64,000 nt of DNA from Prostheceraeus crozeri. Taxonomy: Eukaryota; Platyhelminthes; Polycladida; Euryleptidae. The first letter of the stretch is position 1; every line of letters begins with the position of its first letter. Positions 1 to 10,651 of the stretch are shown in pieces. The stretch lies in contig CAJQUW010001819.1 of NCBI GenBank assembly GCA_907163375.1, forward strand, positions 62,001 to 126,000. Reading direction: 5' to 3'. The position numbers and the translations under genes were made by a program. The notes beneath the pieces are model-generated. The model saw only the letters and a program-made list of their open reading frames with translations, ran no database searches and was not told the origin of the DNA.

Positions 1-114
1 ATTTTGAGTATGAAGCAGACAAAGATTTTTACATCATATTAAAGAACCCAATTGGACAATCAGCCTCTGTTGGCGATCCATCGGTTGCTCGAATCACAAT
101 AATTGATGATGACG
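1..114 (+). CDS. Na+/Ca2+ exchanger (NCX/SLC8) exon, end of Calx-beta domain 1
   Basis: First visible exon of a plasma-membrane Na+/Ca2+ exchanger; the 5' part of the gene lies before base 1. The frame opens at base 3 and reads through 'DKDFYIILKNP' to 'ARITIIDDD', the last strands of a Calx-beta domain and the acidic end that in NCX proteins joins CBD1 to CBD2. The exon ends in phase 1 before the donor GTAAGA at 115. The phase matches the next exon (909-1032), and the fused frame continues straight into CBD2. Family knowledge: CBD1 and CBD2 sit in the large cytoplasmic loop and sense Ca2+. Exon end is sure; exon start is outside the window. Confidence 0.88.
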
Positions 115-908
115 GTAAGAATATACATGTATCTTTCACAACCGGGTCATTATATGCAACAACTTTGCGTGTATATCGTATTTATAATTCATTTTTTCCA
201 ATAGACTCGTGGATAAGAAACTCACATTGAATAAAAAATAGTCATCAGGCAATTTATGAAAATCACTTACTTTCAAAATTATCTTCATATTCATTTGTGC
301 ATGGAGTGAAATTGTTACAAGACATACTATGTACGAAATAAGCCACAAAATTCAGTGCAGTCAAAGTTATTGATAAGACTCAATAACAAACGGTCATCAA
401 ATTAACTAAGAAAAATCGTAAATGCAAACAACTCAATTTGAAGACATGGTCATCAAACTGCAAGCGGGTATTTTAGCAAGTGGAATTTTGTAACATTCAA
501 AATAAAGTATACAGGTCAATGAAACAAATTAGGCAACCATCTTCGATTGTATGCGAGTTTTGTAGACGGCTGGAGCTTGTTTGACAGCCACTTGTCTTAT
601 AATCCGCAGTTGAGAAACTAACAACTGATCATTGTTGAATGATCATGTTATGATCATCATTTGATCATGTTGAATTAACAGTCAACAAGCATTGGTTTGG
701 TTTCCTATTCCAGTCATATGACTTACAGAAAATCAATGACTTCTGTGGTGCAAATCATTCCTCAAAATTTATTTTAATAAATTTGTTTAATTTCAATTTT
801 CTTCAATAGATTTCGCCTGATAATGCTAAATGTTGAAAATTAACTCACTATCAATTTATTTTGGTGCTACGTTTTACTTTAATTCAAATTAAACTTTCTT
901 CATTATAG
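115..908 (+). other. NCX intron, no recognised feature
   Basis: AT-rich intron between the exons at 1 and 909. Small ORFs on both strands have no recognisable similarity. I see no repeat or transposon in it. Confidence 0.7.
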
Positions 909-1032
909 AGCCTGGAGAGCTTCAATTCGAGTCTCCACATTTTCATGGAAATCCATCACAGGGACTATTGTCTGTATTGATAATTCGTCAAAACGGCTGT
1001 GACGGAACAGTCACGCTGGATATCACCACAAC
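909..1032 (+). CDS. NCX exon, start of Calx-beta domain 2
   Basis: Acceptor ...CATTATAG at 901-908 and donor GTAAGT at 1033. With one base carried over, the exon reads 'EPGELQFESPHFHG' and then 'VLIIRQNGCDGTVTLDITT', which corresponds to the first beta strands of CBD2 in animal NCX ('...F.FE.P..HV.E..G...V.V.R..G..G.V.V...T'). It leaves in phase 2 and joins the exon at 8787, completing 'TNGTA', the usual start of the next Calx-beta strand. The intron after it is 7.75 kb and filled with transposons. Confidence 0.88.
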
Positions 1033-1189
1033 GTAAGTTACGGATTTCAAGCTTCTGATTTCGACCAGTAATCGATTTGACTTCTTTCATCTAGAAATAA
1101 GATCGATAGCTTTCAATGTGTTTTAGAAAAAAACTGTAATTTTCTTTGATTGCCATATGCAAAATGGTCAACAACTAAAGTGTGAAAAC

Positions 1190-1712
1190 CACAGAATTAG
1201 ACAGGTCGTCTCTTCTTCTGTTTGACTAGAAGGGAAACATTGGAACATGTAACGCAAATGAAATGGCACAATCTGCTGACTAAATACCATAGCAATCGAA
1301 CAATGAGCAGCTAGTTCAACATTAAACACACCAAATTGTGCAAAGTTTCAGTGACTGTTATCAACCGGATCACACAGCAAAGAGACACGGACGATGTCAA
1401 GTTCTACAGAGAAGTTTGTGAACGTTTTTTCATGCGCCTGCTAACTTTTTTTAAAATGATCGGAGGACCCGACGTTATCGAGAAAACTTTTGCGCAATGA
1501 TCTGAATTCTTCGAATCTGAAGGAGTCGTGGCGATCGGAGCATTTTGAAGGAATTCAGAGCAATCCGCAAGCGACACACGACTATTTATCCTATTTCTGT
1601 AAGGTATCAAAAATTTCTTTTTGCCCACTTATTAAGTTCCTGCATGTGCCATCTGTGTTGAATCAGTTTGCACTTCTAACAGAGTGATACAAGTAAACAA
1701 TCTAATTCTGTG
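1190..1712. mobile_element. MITE copy A (TIR CACAGAATTAG, 8-bp TSD)
   Basis: A 523-bp element bounded by inverted termini CACAGAATTAG (1190) and CTAATTCTGTG (ending 1712), flanked by a perfect 8-bp direct repeat GTGAAAAC at 1182-1189 and 1713-1720. The interior is closely similar, in opposite orientation, to 60216-60723 (copy B), which has the same termini. No transposase is encoded, so it is non-autonomous. An 8-bp target-site duplication is typical of the P and hAT superfamilies; a decayed P-type transposase lies about 190 bp away, but I cannot show it mobilised this MITE. Confidence 0.85.
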
Positions 1713-1905
1713 GTGAAAACATTAAACTCAGATGCATTTCAATGCCCGGTTATTATCAGTGTCCTAAACCATGGACAGCTAGAAATCTATGGACTGATCG
1801 CAGATATCCAGGCAATACCACTGGAGGTCAACTATACTAAAAGTCAAGTAATCAAAAACAATTATATTTTATCAAACTTTTTCAGAGACAGATGTGAAAA
1901 GAAAG

Positions 1906-3673
1906 TCAAAAATTGCCACGTAGCTTTTGTATCTTGCATTGATTTTTCTCCTTCATGCTGGATTCCGAAAGATCCCTAGTGAGGTTCTTTGCTACACAGT
2001 TAAAAAAACAGATAAAAACTCTCACCAGAATGTCATGCTCATTACAACATAAAGTGTTCCCTGAAATTACCTCTTTTTTACCTTTTTTGCGCTGGAAATT
2101 GTTGAATATATTTTTTACACAATGTGTTGGATCAAATACAAGAAAAATTGACCTGTCGTTGTAAAAAGGATGTTTGATTTCAGGCAAAAGATCACCTCCA
2201 CACAGAAGTCGAAAGAACGATCTGTTTACTGAATGGTTGTCGACAGAAACAGACAACATTGTATCCTATTTCCTATATCACTCACCGTTTTTAGAATTGA
2301 AAGAAAAATATCATGTTGCATAGAAGCGGTTAGTTCTGTCATCGGAAATAAACCGACAACATCCCTGTACTTTCCGGCGACAGATTTAATCATGAAGCTC
2401 AGTACCGTTGATACAACATTCTTTTTGACATATCTTTTGACATATCAACACATCTTTTTGACCAATGACTTTTCCATTCGAAAACTCCACCCTCTTCGCA
2501 ACGTAAACTTCGTCGATGATGATCATCACGTGACGTTGAATATCATTCAATTTTAAATACCACATTGTCAAATACCGTTCATCACATATTCCTGGATCAC
2601 TTCTAACTGATCTGGTTAGTTTGGTAAGTAAGCCAACAGAAGGAAGCGTTGAAATGTTTTGCGATAATAAGGCACGATAGCTTGATGGACCGCTTGTGTA
2701 AATGGTAAAAGCTAGCAGAAACAAACCTTGGGGAGAAACGTCGACTATTTTTCAACAAATTGAGCAATTCTAACTGCTCTAAGACAAATTCAACGGTACG
2801 ATGCTTGTCAGAATCAGGATCGGATTCACACAAAAATTCTTTCAATGTCGACACGGCCTTTTCAATCGACGATTCGGGATTGCTGTCATTCCAAACGAGT
2901 GACTTGAGAAATGGCATCAGATTGACAACTTGAGCAAATAGCGTTACCTTGCCCGATGAAGAAATATGTGAAAATTCACTCTTCTTTATGATGGTTTCTC
3001 TGCAGGCAACCGTTATGTACATCTCATCGGAGACTGTGATGGAACCAAGAAGTTTTGGTATCTCTTCTACGGCGATCGTGTAAATCAGAATACCGTCCGG
3101 CAACCTAGTGAATAAAAATCCACTAGGGATTTCAGCTGATAATTTTGAGAGCTTCAACATCAAGTCAGATGTTGACGAAAGAACATCATCCTTCAGGAAT
3201 GAATTAGTCAATTCTTCGTTAGCCTGTCGTATCGCTACCCTACACTTCTCAGCTGTAGGTGGATCATCTCTACGATGCGTTTCATAGGAGGCAAGGTATT
3301 TTGGGACAGTTGGGAACACTGATGGAACGGCGTCAGATTTCAATAGTCTTCGCTTTGGAGTTGAGTCTTTCTTAGAGTTTCGCGACTTATTTGAGTCATT
3401 TCTCTTCTTTATAAAGTCACCATCAACGAAATGAGTGGAGCATAATCGAATGTGAGATGATTGAGTAAAATCTTTCCGATTTATCCAACTCAACCATTTC
3501 CTTAAAATGCATGGATCTTTCGGAAATCGATGGAAAGTGACTTTATTGTCACTCGAATTCGATGAGGCAGAACCATTATTGCAGCCCACTGCAACGCATT
3601 TGTTTACCATTCTCTGCGATGTTCTACTGGCTGTGTTTGTTATCAAAGTAATGTTTCTGATACAATGTGCCAC
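1906..3673 (-). pseudogene. P-element-type transposase relic with THAP domain
   Basis: Minus-strand coding remains. The first part (3673-2603) starts with a full THAP domain: 'CVAVGC' (C2), 'HRFPKD', 'RKWLSWI', 'CSTHF' (CxxH) and the closing 'AVPSVFP' box. It is followed by blocks typical of P/THAP9 transposases in three different frames: 'LPSVGLLTKLTRSVR' with 'IIDEVYVAKRVEF' (2724-2386), 'MIKSVAGKYRDVVGLFP' (about 2390-2230) and 'FDPTHCVKNIFNNFQ' (2259-1906). Frame changes near 2730-2760 and at about 2390 and 2260 break it, so it is not functional; a short intron could explain one break. Terminal inverted repeats of this element were not found. Confidence 0.8.
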
Positions 3674-3779
3674 ATTTAAAATTCAAATCATTAACTTCAT
3701 AGTCCGAAGCGCAAGTCACCCTTCTCGAAGGCTGAAGAAGCAATTATCCGAGATGGATACATCGAACTAATTAATTTTT

Positions 3780-4711
3780 TATAATTTTTTAGAATGGATA
3801 TCTGGCAAATTATGTAAATAGTTAAGTTTGATTTGCGTTTTCATGATTGGAAACACAAATTGGGCTAGGAATAATCCATAACCCTGAAATGATATAAATC
3901 TTGAATGATCAACTTTCTCCAAACGATATGAAAAGTTAAAGATATTTGCGTCGAATATACATGGTACCAAAATGACAGTTTCAATAAACAAAAATTAGAT
4001 AACTTTACTGGTGGACAACCGCTTGAGGGTAATTACCAAAATGATTAGCCCGCGAACCCTCTCGCAGACCACTTTTGAGAGAGGTATTCACAGCGAAATA
4101 ATAAAATTTCTGTGAGATTTTTTGGCCAAAAATAATTTGTCATGAACTTGAATGCACAATAAATTTCCGTCATGAAAAAATGCTATTCATGTAGGCCTAT
4201 ATTACTTTCTTGGAGTGGCCTATTGAAATTGAAATATTGAAATATAATTGAAATATTGCATTAGGAAGTTATTTTTGATCAGTCCTATATACAAAGTGGT
4301 CAGAAAGTTTGTATATACCCAATGTTAAACGAAATATCTACATTTCTAACAAGCAAATTCCCTATTCAAGTAAAAGTGTTGGAAAATAATTTGAAATGGA
4401 TATCCATAACATATGATTGAGGAAACGAAGAAGACTATGATCAATCTAATTCTAAAATTGCATTGAAAACTTTGCCTTTCGTATAATAGGCCACGTGGGA
4501 TAATGATTGTTACATATTATTTGAAGATTCTATCGATTTCCATAGCTTCATCATCATTAACAATACCATAGAAAGTCTATTTCTATGACTACAGCAGTCT
4601 TTGACCACGAATATCTACATGTAGATATCAATGCTTTGACTTAACAAAATGGATTGCATTACAGCCATATTTTTCAAAATAGTAAAATTCCGCTTAAAAA
4701 GCATTATAAAG
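3780..4711 (+). other. Intron sequence with short CCATAGAAA-type repeats
   Basis: AT-rich intron. Around 4540-4600 there are several inverted and direct copies of a short CCATAGAAA/TTTCTATGG motif, which recur near 7205-7250 and 34610-34740 and look like an old dispersed repeat. Nothing else recognised. Confidence 0.5.
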
Positions 4712-4752
4712 AATGAATCGAAAGTAGCCGATGCTGTTATTATTATTTTATT

Positions 4753-4788
4753 TCCCAAATTTTCGCCTACACAGGCCGCGTCAGGGGA
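4753..4788 (-). ncRNA. Hammerhead-ribozyme-like hairpin, PLE-1 left arm
   Basis: Minus-strand mirror of the motif described at 7125-7160: TCCC / CTGACGC / GCC-loop-GGC / GAAA / GGGA. It lies about 200 nt beyond the GIY-YIG stop codon, as in the right arm. One core position (A9) is C, so catalysis is doubtful. Confidence 0.4.
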
Positions 4789-4988
4789 TAAAAGGATTTT
4801 ATGTTTACAAATATCAAACGATTTTGAAAAACATTGTTAGTAAGATATCAAGGTTTCAGTAAGTAAATAAAATCCATAGAAGTATTGATAGTACATTTAT
4901 GAAGTGCATAGATGTAATAATTACATAGATGTCATAGATGTTAAAATTACTCATGGAGGTATAAGTATAGAGTATGTTATCTAATAAT

Positions 4989-5948
4989 TCATATAAAAAG
5001 GAAATGTTTATATTGTTCACGTTCTTCTCTCGAGTTAATTTTCGGTTGTAGTTTGTTGATCCACACTGCTTCACGTAGTCTGATGTTAGTATTGTCATAT
5101 TCTTGTGTTATTACTTCTGTTGTTATGTGGTTACTGTTGCATAATTTCAAATGTTTATGTACTGATGATGCTTTTTGAGTAACGTGCTCTTTAATTCTGG
5201 TATGCAGTAGTCTGATGGTACTCCCAATATAAAATTTTTGACATTTCGAACAAGTTATTTTATAAATCACATTTTGTCTGAAACAAAGTTCGTTGTTGTT
5301 TCTAGGACAATTAGTGAGTTGACATGTTTTGTTGGTTGTGATTTTCTTTTGTAATATATTCCTCAGAGTTTTTGAACGTTGTGCAAGTCCAACATTCAGT
5401 TGTTCTTGTTAGAATATTCTCTTTATATTCTGGTTCATTCGATCCGAAATGAATGGTAATTTCAGATAACATTTCTTCTTGTTCATGTTATTTTCATTTT
5501 TCTTTTTTTTATTTCGCCGTCGTTTTTTCGAAGCTTGAATGAATTTTTCTGGATAATCGTTCAATCGTAACACTTCATCGAAATTTTGTAGATGACTTTC
5601 GGCTATGGATTTGTTCGAGCATCGTTCTTCAATTCTGTTTCGTTCATTATGGATAACTGCCAGCTTAGTGGATGTAGATATATTGGACTTGAAGTTAATG
5701 AAAATATCTCTTTTGGCTGTTTTCTTATAGAAGTTAAAGATTGGTTCATTGGAGTTCGTCGTAATTGTAAAGTCTAAAAGACTCAAAGTATTGTTATCAT
5801 TTGGTAGTTCAATTTCGAATTGAATGTTCGGATTTTGTGCATTAAGAAGTGTATGGAATTCAATTGCTTTCTCTTTGTTTTCTGTTAATACGAAACAGTC
5901 ATCAACATATCGTTTAAATATCCATATATTGTTGATACTTTGTAAAGC
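4989..5948 (-). pseudogene. PLE-1 left arm: RT end plus GIY-YIG endonuclease
   Basis: Read on the minus strand from the palindrome centre: YVDD motif, 'LLDFTI' block, basic linker (RRRNKKKK), then 'NIKRIF' followed by an in-frame stop at about 5409, then 'CPRNNNELC' and the GIY-YIG domain ending 'REQYKHFLFI' at 4989. GIY-YIG residues: Y in IYKITCS, YIGST, R of RIKEH, and a late 'LREAVWINKLQPKIN' helix that carries the Glu. Truncated at the N-terminus and interrupted by one stop, so not a complete protein. Confidence 0.8.
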
Positions 5949-5963
5949 TCTCTCTTCTATGTT

Positions 5964-6921
5964 GCTTTACAAAGTATCAACAATATATGGATATTTAAAC
6001 GATATGTTGATGACTGTTTCGTATTAACAGAAAACAAAGAGAAAGCAATTGAATTCCATACACTTCTTAATGCACAAAATCCGAACATTCAATTCGAAAT
6101 TGAACTACCAAATGATAACAATACTTTGAGTCTTTTAGACTTTACAATTACGACGAACTCCAATGAACCAATCTTTAACTTCTATAAGAAAACAGACAAA
6201 AGAGATATTTCATTAACTTCAAGTCCAATATATCTACATCCACTAAGCTGGCAGTTATCCATAATGAACGAAACAGAATTGAAGAACGATGCTCGAACAA
6301 ATCCATAGCCGAAAGTCATCTACAAAATTTCGATGAAGTGTTACGATTGAACGATTATCCAGAAAAATTCATTCAAGCTTCGAAAAAACGACGACGAAAT
6401 AAAAAAAAGAAAAATGAAAATAACATGAACAAGAAGAAATGTTATCTGAAATTACCATTCATTTCGGATCGAATGAACCAGAATATAAAGAGAATATTCT
6501 AACAAGAACAACTGAATGTTGGACTTGCACAACGTTCAAAAACTCTGAGGAATATATTACAAAAGAAAATCACAACCAACAAAACATGTCAACTCACTAA
6601 TTGTCCTAGAAACAACAACGAACTTTGTTTCAGACAAAATGTGATTTATAAAATAACTTGTTCGAAATATCAAAAATTTTATATTGGGAGTACCATCAGA
6701 CTACTGCATACCAGAATTAAAGAGCACGTTACTCAAAAAGCATCATCAGTACATAAACATTTGAAATTATGCAACAGTAACCACATAACAACAGAAGTAA
6801 TAACACAAGAACATGACAATACTAACATCAGACTACGTGAAGCAGTGTGAATCAACAAACTACAACCGAAAATTAACTCGAGAGAAGAACGTGAACAATA
6901 TAAACATTTCCTTTTTATATG
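5964..6921 (+). pseudogene. PLE-1 right arm: RT end plus GIY-YIG endonuclease
   Basis: Mirror copy of the left arm on the + strand. It shares the stop after 'NIKRIF' and has its own lesions: a frame change near 6205-6215 after 'KKTDKRDI', and a Trp codon of the left arm (in 'EAVWINK') that is TGA here (6848-6850). The independent lesions show the arms have diverged slightly since they formed. Confidence 0.8.
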
Positions 6922-7124
6922 AATTATTAGATAACATTCTCTATACTTATACCTCCATGAGTAATTTTTACATCTATGACATCTATGTAATTATTACATC
7001 TATGCACTTCATATAAATGTACTATCAATACTTCTATGGATTTTATTTACTTACTGAAACCTTGATATCTTACTAACAATGTTTTTCAAAATCGTTTGAT
7101 ATTTGTAAACATAAAATCCTTTTA

Positions 7125-7160
7125 TCCCCTGACGCGGCCTGTGTAGGCGAAAATTTGGGA
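7125..7160 (+). ncRNA. Hammerhead-ribozyme-like hairpin, PLE-1 right arm
   Basis: Order on the + strand: TCCC (stem I, 7125-7128), CTGACGC (core, consensus CUGANGA), GCC-TGTGTA-GGC (stem II), GAAA (7149-7152), a few U residues, GGGA (stem I partner, 7157-7160). Known: PLEs carry minimal type I hammerhead motifs in their pLTR region. The core departs from consensus at one conserved base and stem III is almost absent, so it may be an inactive relative. Confidence 0.45.
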
Positions 7161-7201
7161 AATAAAATAATAATAACAGCATCGGCTACTTTCGATTCAT
7201 T

Positions 7202-8786
7202 ACAGCCATAGAAATTAGCAATACCATAGAACTATGACTTGTAGGAAGCTATGTAAAATTATCATTGCCAGATCATAGACCTTCAGTGGTATTAGAAATT
7301 TGATAAATTGCCTTAGCGATCAGTCCAGGTGATAGTATTCTAGCTGTCCATGCCTAAACCATCGGCTGATGACTCATGACCTAAAGAGGCATATAATCAA
7401 TCATGGCTGAAATCAATCAAGGCATCATCGAGAGCTTTTTGGGATAACTTTTCCGTTTTTTCTACATTCATATATTTCAATAAACTCTTTGGTCCTTCTG
7501 ACGATGATCGAAGACTTAATAAATCGAATTCATGCACCTTAGTAATCAGCTTATTAGAAAACGCGTTGAGCACTTTTTGGTAGCTGAATGTAATGTAGAT
7601 GTTTCTATCTTAATTTCTAAATTTAGAAAATGTTTATGTCAATCTTCAATGTTAAACTATAAGTCGCAATTATAGACAACGTTCGTAGTCTTTTCACTTA
7701 CTCAATCAGTCAGGGTGATTACGAACGATTAAATTTGAAATGATTTTCAGTCAACTTAGATTTGTTGGAGTTATAAGCAAGCGAGTTCTTTCCTCTTCCT
7801 TTCGTGTGCAAAAAGCATGAGTCAGAAAATGGTTTTTCAACCATGGTTTGAATTTTTGTTTAAGACCAAAGTCAATCTAGCCATCGCTGTTTGCTACAGT
7901 AGACAGACTATGACACGAGGGATTATATCATTAAGTAAATAAGTAAGTAGGTATCAAGGAACATCAAAATGAAAAGTAATAACAGCAGTATTTAACAGAA
8001 CTTTTTAAATTTAAATTCATGAATTTTGATGCTCCTTCTGACAGAACTATTCTAAAATACTTTATATGCTCTTTTCATCTTTACGAAATTTATCGACATT
8101 TCAAATTGCTTCGATGATTTATTGTTGGGATTATATAACGGCATCTGACCTATATCTTGAGCGTAATAGAAGCAATCCCATGGATGTTGTTGCATTTTGT
8201 GAATCCATAAAATATATAGAATAGCTGTCCCATGGGATGATTACAGATTTCAGCTCTGTCTCAAGTCGGTTGCACTTGAATTTGCAGATTCAAAATTTGT
8301 CGCAAAATGTCTTAAACTGTCAAAAAGCTGCAAAAGTTCCTTGCGTGAAATTGGCATTTCTAATACTTTGGAAATCTTTTCGATGCAATGTGACAAAAGT
8401 ACTTGCATAATTATTAAAAGTAGTGTTTAGTTCTCTGTAACACATACTTTTCAAAATAGCGCAATCTTTATTATTTTCAGACCTGCACATTTATTTAATT
8501 CGAATGAATCTAGTATGCACATTGCTTCCAAACAAACCTTTGAGAAAATGTTCTAAAAGCTAAATCCACTAACTTTAAACCTTTAACAGCTCGGACCTAC
8601 GTATTAGTAATATTATTAGTGTCACTTGATCATGTGCTTCTGTGTACTAGAGCAGTTTGACGGTTTTGATTATACCTCAGCACATTAAAATAATTCTACA
8701 CTCCTAATTTTGCTGCTAATCATTACTATTGACTACACATCTAATTTTGGTTCATCAAGGCTAATTCAAAAATTTCTGAATTGCAG
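7202..8786 (+). other. NCX intron 2, distal part, nothing recognised
   Basis: AT-rich intron between PLE-1 and the exon at 8787. No conserved ORF, no tandem repeat and no clear inverted repeat seen beyond the CCATAGAAAT-type motif near 7205. Confidence 0.6.
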
Positions 8787-8916
8787 AAATGGCACTGCTA
8801 TTGGTGGTCATTCTATCAAAGATGGTGTAGATTTCGAACAGATGGAAGACACTGTATCTTTCAAACACGGTGAAATGCTGAAGACGATTGATATCAAGAT
8901 AAATAAAAAGGCTCAG
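8787..8916 (+). CDS. NCX exon, middle of Calx-beta domain 2
   Basis: Acceptor TTGCAG at 8781-8786, donor GTATGT at 8917; phase 2 in, phase 0 out. It reads 'GTAIGGHSIKDGVDFEQ', 'DTVSFKHGEMLKTIDIKI' and 'NKKAQ', matching the Calx-beta pattern GTA.GG.DF....G...F..GE..K.I.V.I. In vertebrate NCX the next residues are a D-D-E-E cluster that helps bind Ca2+; here they are N-K-K-A, so this domain may not bind Ca2+ in the usual way. The reading frame stays open to 9081, but that part has no Calx-beta similarity and is intron. Confidence 0.88.
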
Positions 8917-10013
8917 GTATGTGATCTCGTATTCCGATATCAGGACGGAAAGATGTTTTCAAGGGATAATAAATGTGCTAATTTAGGAATATCGTATGCT
9001 TGTGAGATATTAGTCCATGATGGATACATGGAGTTGCCTGTTCAACTTACTGTCGGTTTCATCAACTGTGTCATCATGTAACTGATTTAGATTACCCATT
9101 CTTTATGATTTCGTATGTCCAGCATCATGTTTGACAGATCTATTATCAAGTATTTTGAAACTATTAAAATTGAGTACACAAAGTTCAATAATCACAATTA
9201 TTGATCACTCAAAGCTTGGAAATATACATGTCGCTTATGCGGAGAGTTGCAAAGCTACTTCATATTCGTGCCAAATCCTAGTTCGAGTCCTCCTCCTGCA
9301 TTAAAGGAATGTTCACACATGAGGGCTGATAGCTGATAGATGACCTCCATTCATCCTGATAGCTGATAGAACCCGGTCACACATGAGAGCTGATAGTTGA
9401 GACAAATCCTGCCCCTCATTCTCACAAACCACTCCTTAAGTTACCTGATAGCTGTTGAGAGCTTCAATTATAGCTGCTCTCTGAATCCGATCACACTACT
9501 ATCGTCCATCAGCAAATAATTTTAAGTTTGTTTCTATTTTTGGTTCATAATTGTGCTAGAGCTTCGAAGTGTGGTCACTCTTGAGAACTGACTATCAAAC
9601 ATTAATCAGTGGTCCCTATGTAGAACAGTCGAACGGTCGCCGCAACACTCCTCTTTCTTTAAATTTCAGCGCAGAAAAGTATGTCACCGCGATTCGTACT
9701 TTTCATTTGTGCCTATCTGATGTCGACGCTTTCATTTTCCTGTGCGCTGCATTTCTTCAGCATCCTATTCAGCGCAGTTGAGATTATCTGAAAGACAAGT
9801 CTGTGGTCTATCCCAGCAGTCTCCGTTCGATACGTCCCAGAAACAATGATGGTTCTCATACAGTGCGATCAGAATGTCAGCTAATTCGAATATCTGAATG
9901 ACAAAATAAAAGCTGCTGCAAATTCTGGTGTAGATTGATAATTAGCTTACCGGCAGGGTAGTGTGGGGTACGACGCCTCCTCTAGGCGAAAATGACTTTC
10001 TAGAAGCTTATTG
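8917..10013 (+). other. NCX intron 3, start; GCTGATAG repeat cluster
   Basis: The sequence contains five close repeats of AGCTGATAG/GAGCTGATAG at about 9327-9500, and one related copy with TGAGCTCTC at about 11750, which may be the ends of an old DNA element; no transposase was seen between them. At about 9281 GTTCGAGTCC equals an RNA polymerase III B-box, but no convincing A-box or tRNA fold precedes it. Confidence 0.35.
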
Positions 10014-10138
10014 GATATAAATAATTTGGAAAGAGCCAAATTTTTTATCGTAAAATATTAAATTATCGATAGCGATATATCTCAGCTGCCACCAGCAACG
10101 ATAAAAAAATTTGGCTCTTTCCAAAATATTTATATTTC
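10014..10138. repeat. Short foldback (hairpin) element
   Basis: Inverted arms of about 38-41 bp: 10014-10051 and 10098-10138, sharing the core TTGGAAAGAGCCAAATTTTT. The 46-bp loop is unique. No coding capacity. Looks like a small MITE or solo hairpin. Confidence 0.7.
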
Positions 10139-10285
10139 AAATGTGTGACCAAAATCTATTCAGAACTTGTTGGACATATTCATACCAGATTCTACCATAG
10201 AGGAAATTCGTGAACTTCCAATGAATAAGGTCACTATGTCAATGGTGATGAATCAATGGAATATGTTTGTCAAAGCTGAAATATA

Positions 10286-10651
10286 CTCACTGACATAAAT
10301 AATGAAACCAATTATCATTGACTTGAATGGAAGTTTGTTTCATTTTTTCTATGGTTTGAGATGATATCTCGCTTTCTATGTATCACCATTGAACTCCATA
10401 TGATAAGGGAAATGATATAGGACCATCAAATTTCAAAATTTGATATTGATCACAGTAACAGCTAGAAGTTGAACAGAATCACCACCTACTGCTGACCAGA
10501 TTTGACTTATGAAATGGCGCACGATAACTTTACCAGAGGAATGGCAATTGGGATGATGCGTTGTGGGCAAAGTTCTACAACTGTTGCGAAAGAATTGAAA
10601 ATTTCAAGGGTCGTTGTATGGAGGTGGTGGTGTCGTTGGAAAGCAGAAGAA
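10286..10651 (+). mobile_element. 5' fragment of a Tc1-like transposon
   Basis: Starts after a TA with CTCACTGACATAA..TAATGAAAC, the same terminus as the Tc1 element at 33065. The ORF from 10502 begins with 'MAHDNFTRGMAIGMMRCG' and has the HTH block 'SRVVVWRWWCRWKAE', nearly the same as the N-terminus of the transposase at 33300. Similarity stops near 10651 and the catalytic domain is absent, so it is a truncated relic. Confidence 0.75.

Larger units (their letters stand above)
4712..7201. mobile_element. Penelope-like element PLE-1 in a giant inverted repeat
   Basis: Two nearly identical arms, 4712-5948 and 5964-7201 (about 1.24 kb each), face each other across a 15-bp spacer (5949-5963). 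Each arm carries the end of a PLE ORF: 'KRYVDDCFVL' (RT catalytic motif, right at the centre), 'SLLDFTITTNSNEP', a Lys/Arg-rich linker, 'CYLKLPFISDRMNQNI' and a GIY-YIG nuclease ('MIYKITCSK', 'FYIGSTIRLLHTRIKEH'). The start of the RT is missing in both arms. A direct repeat near CATTACAGCCATA occurs at about 4657 and 7199, possibly the TSD. PLEs commonly integrate with an inverted truncated copy, so one insertion event can explain this. Confidence 0.85.

Noticed and set aside
8917-9081. Extension of the Calx-beta exon ORF
   Set aside because: The exon ends at a good donor (GTATGT) and the following residues have no Calx-beta similarity; the next exon at 18689 continues the domain in phase.
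9240-9310. tRNA gene or SINE head (GTTCGAGTCC)
   Set aside because: Only a B-box-like decamer; no acceptor or anticodon stem pairing and no good A-box.
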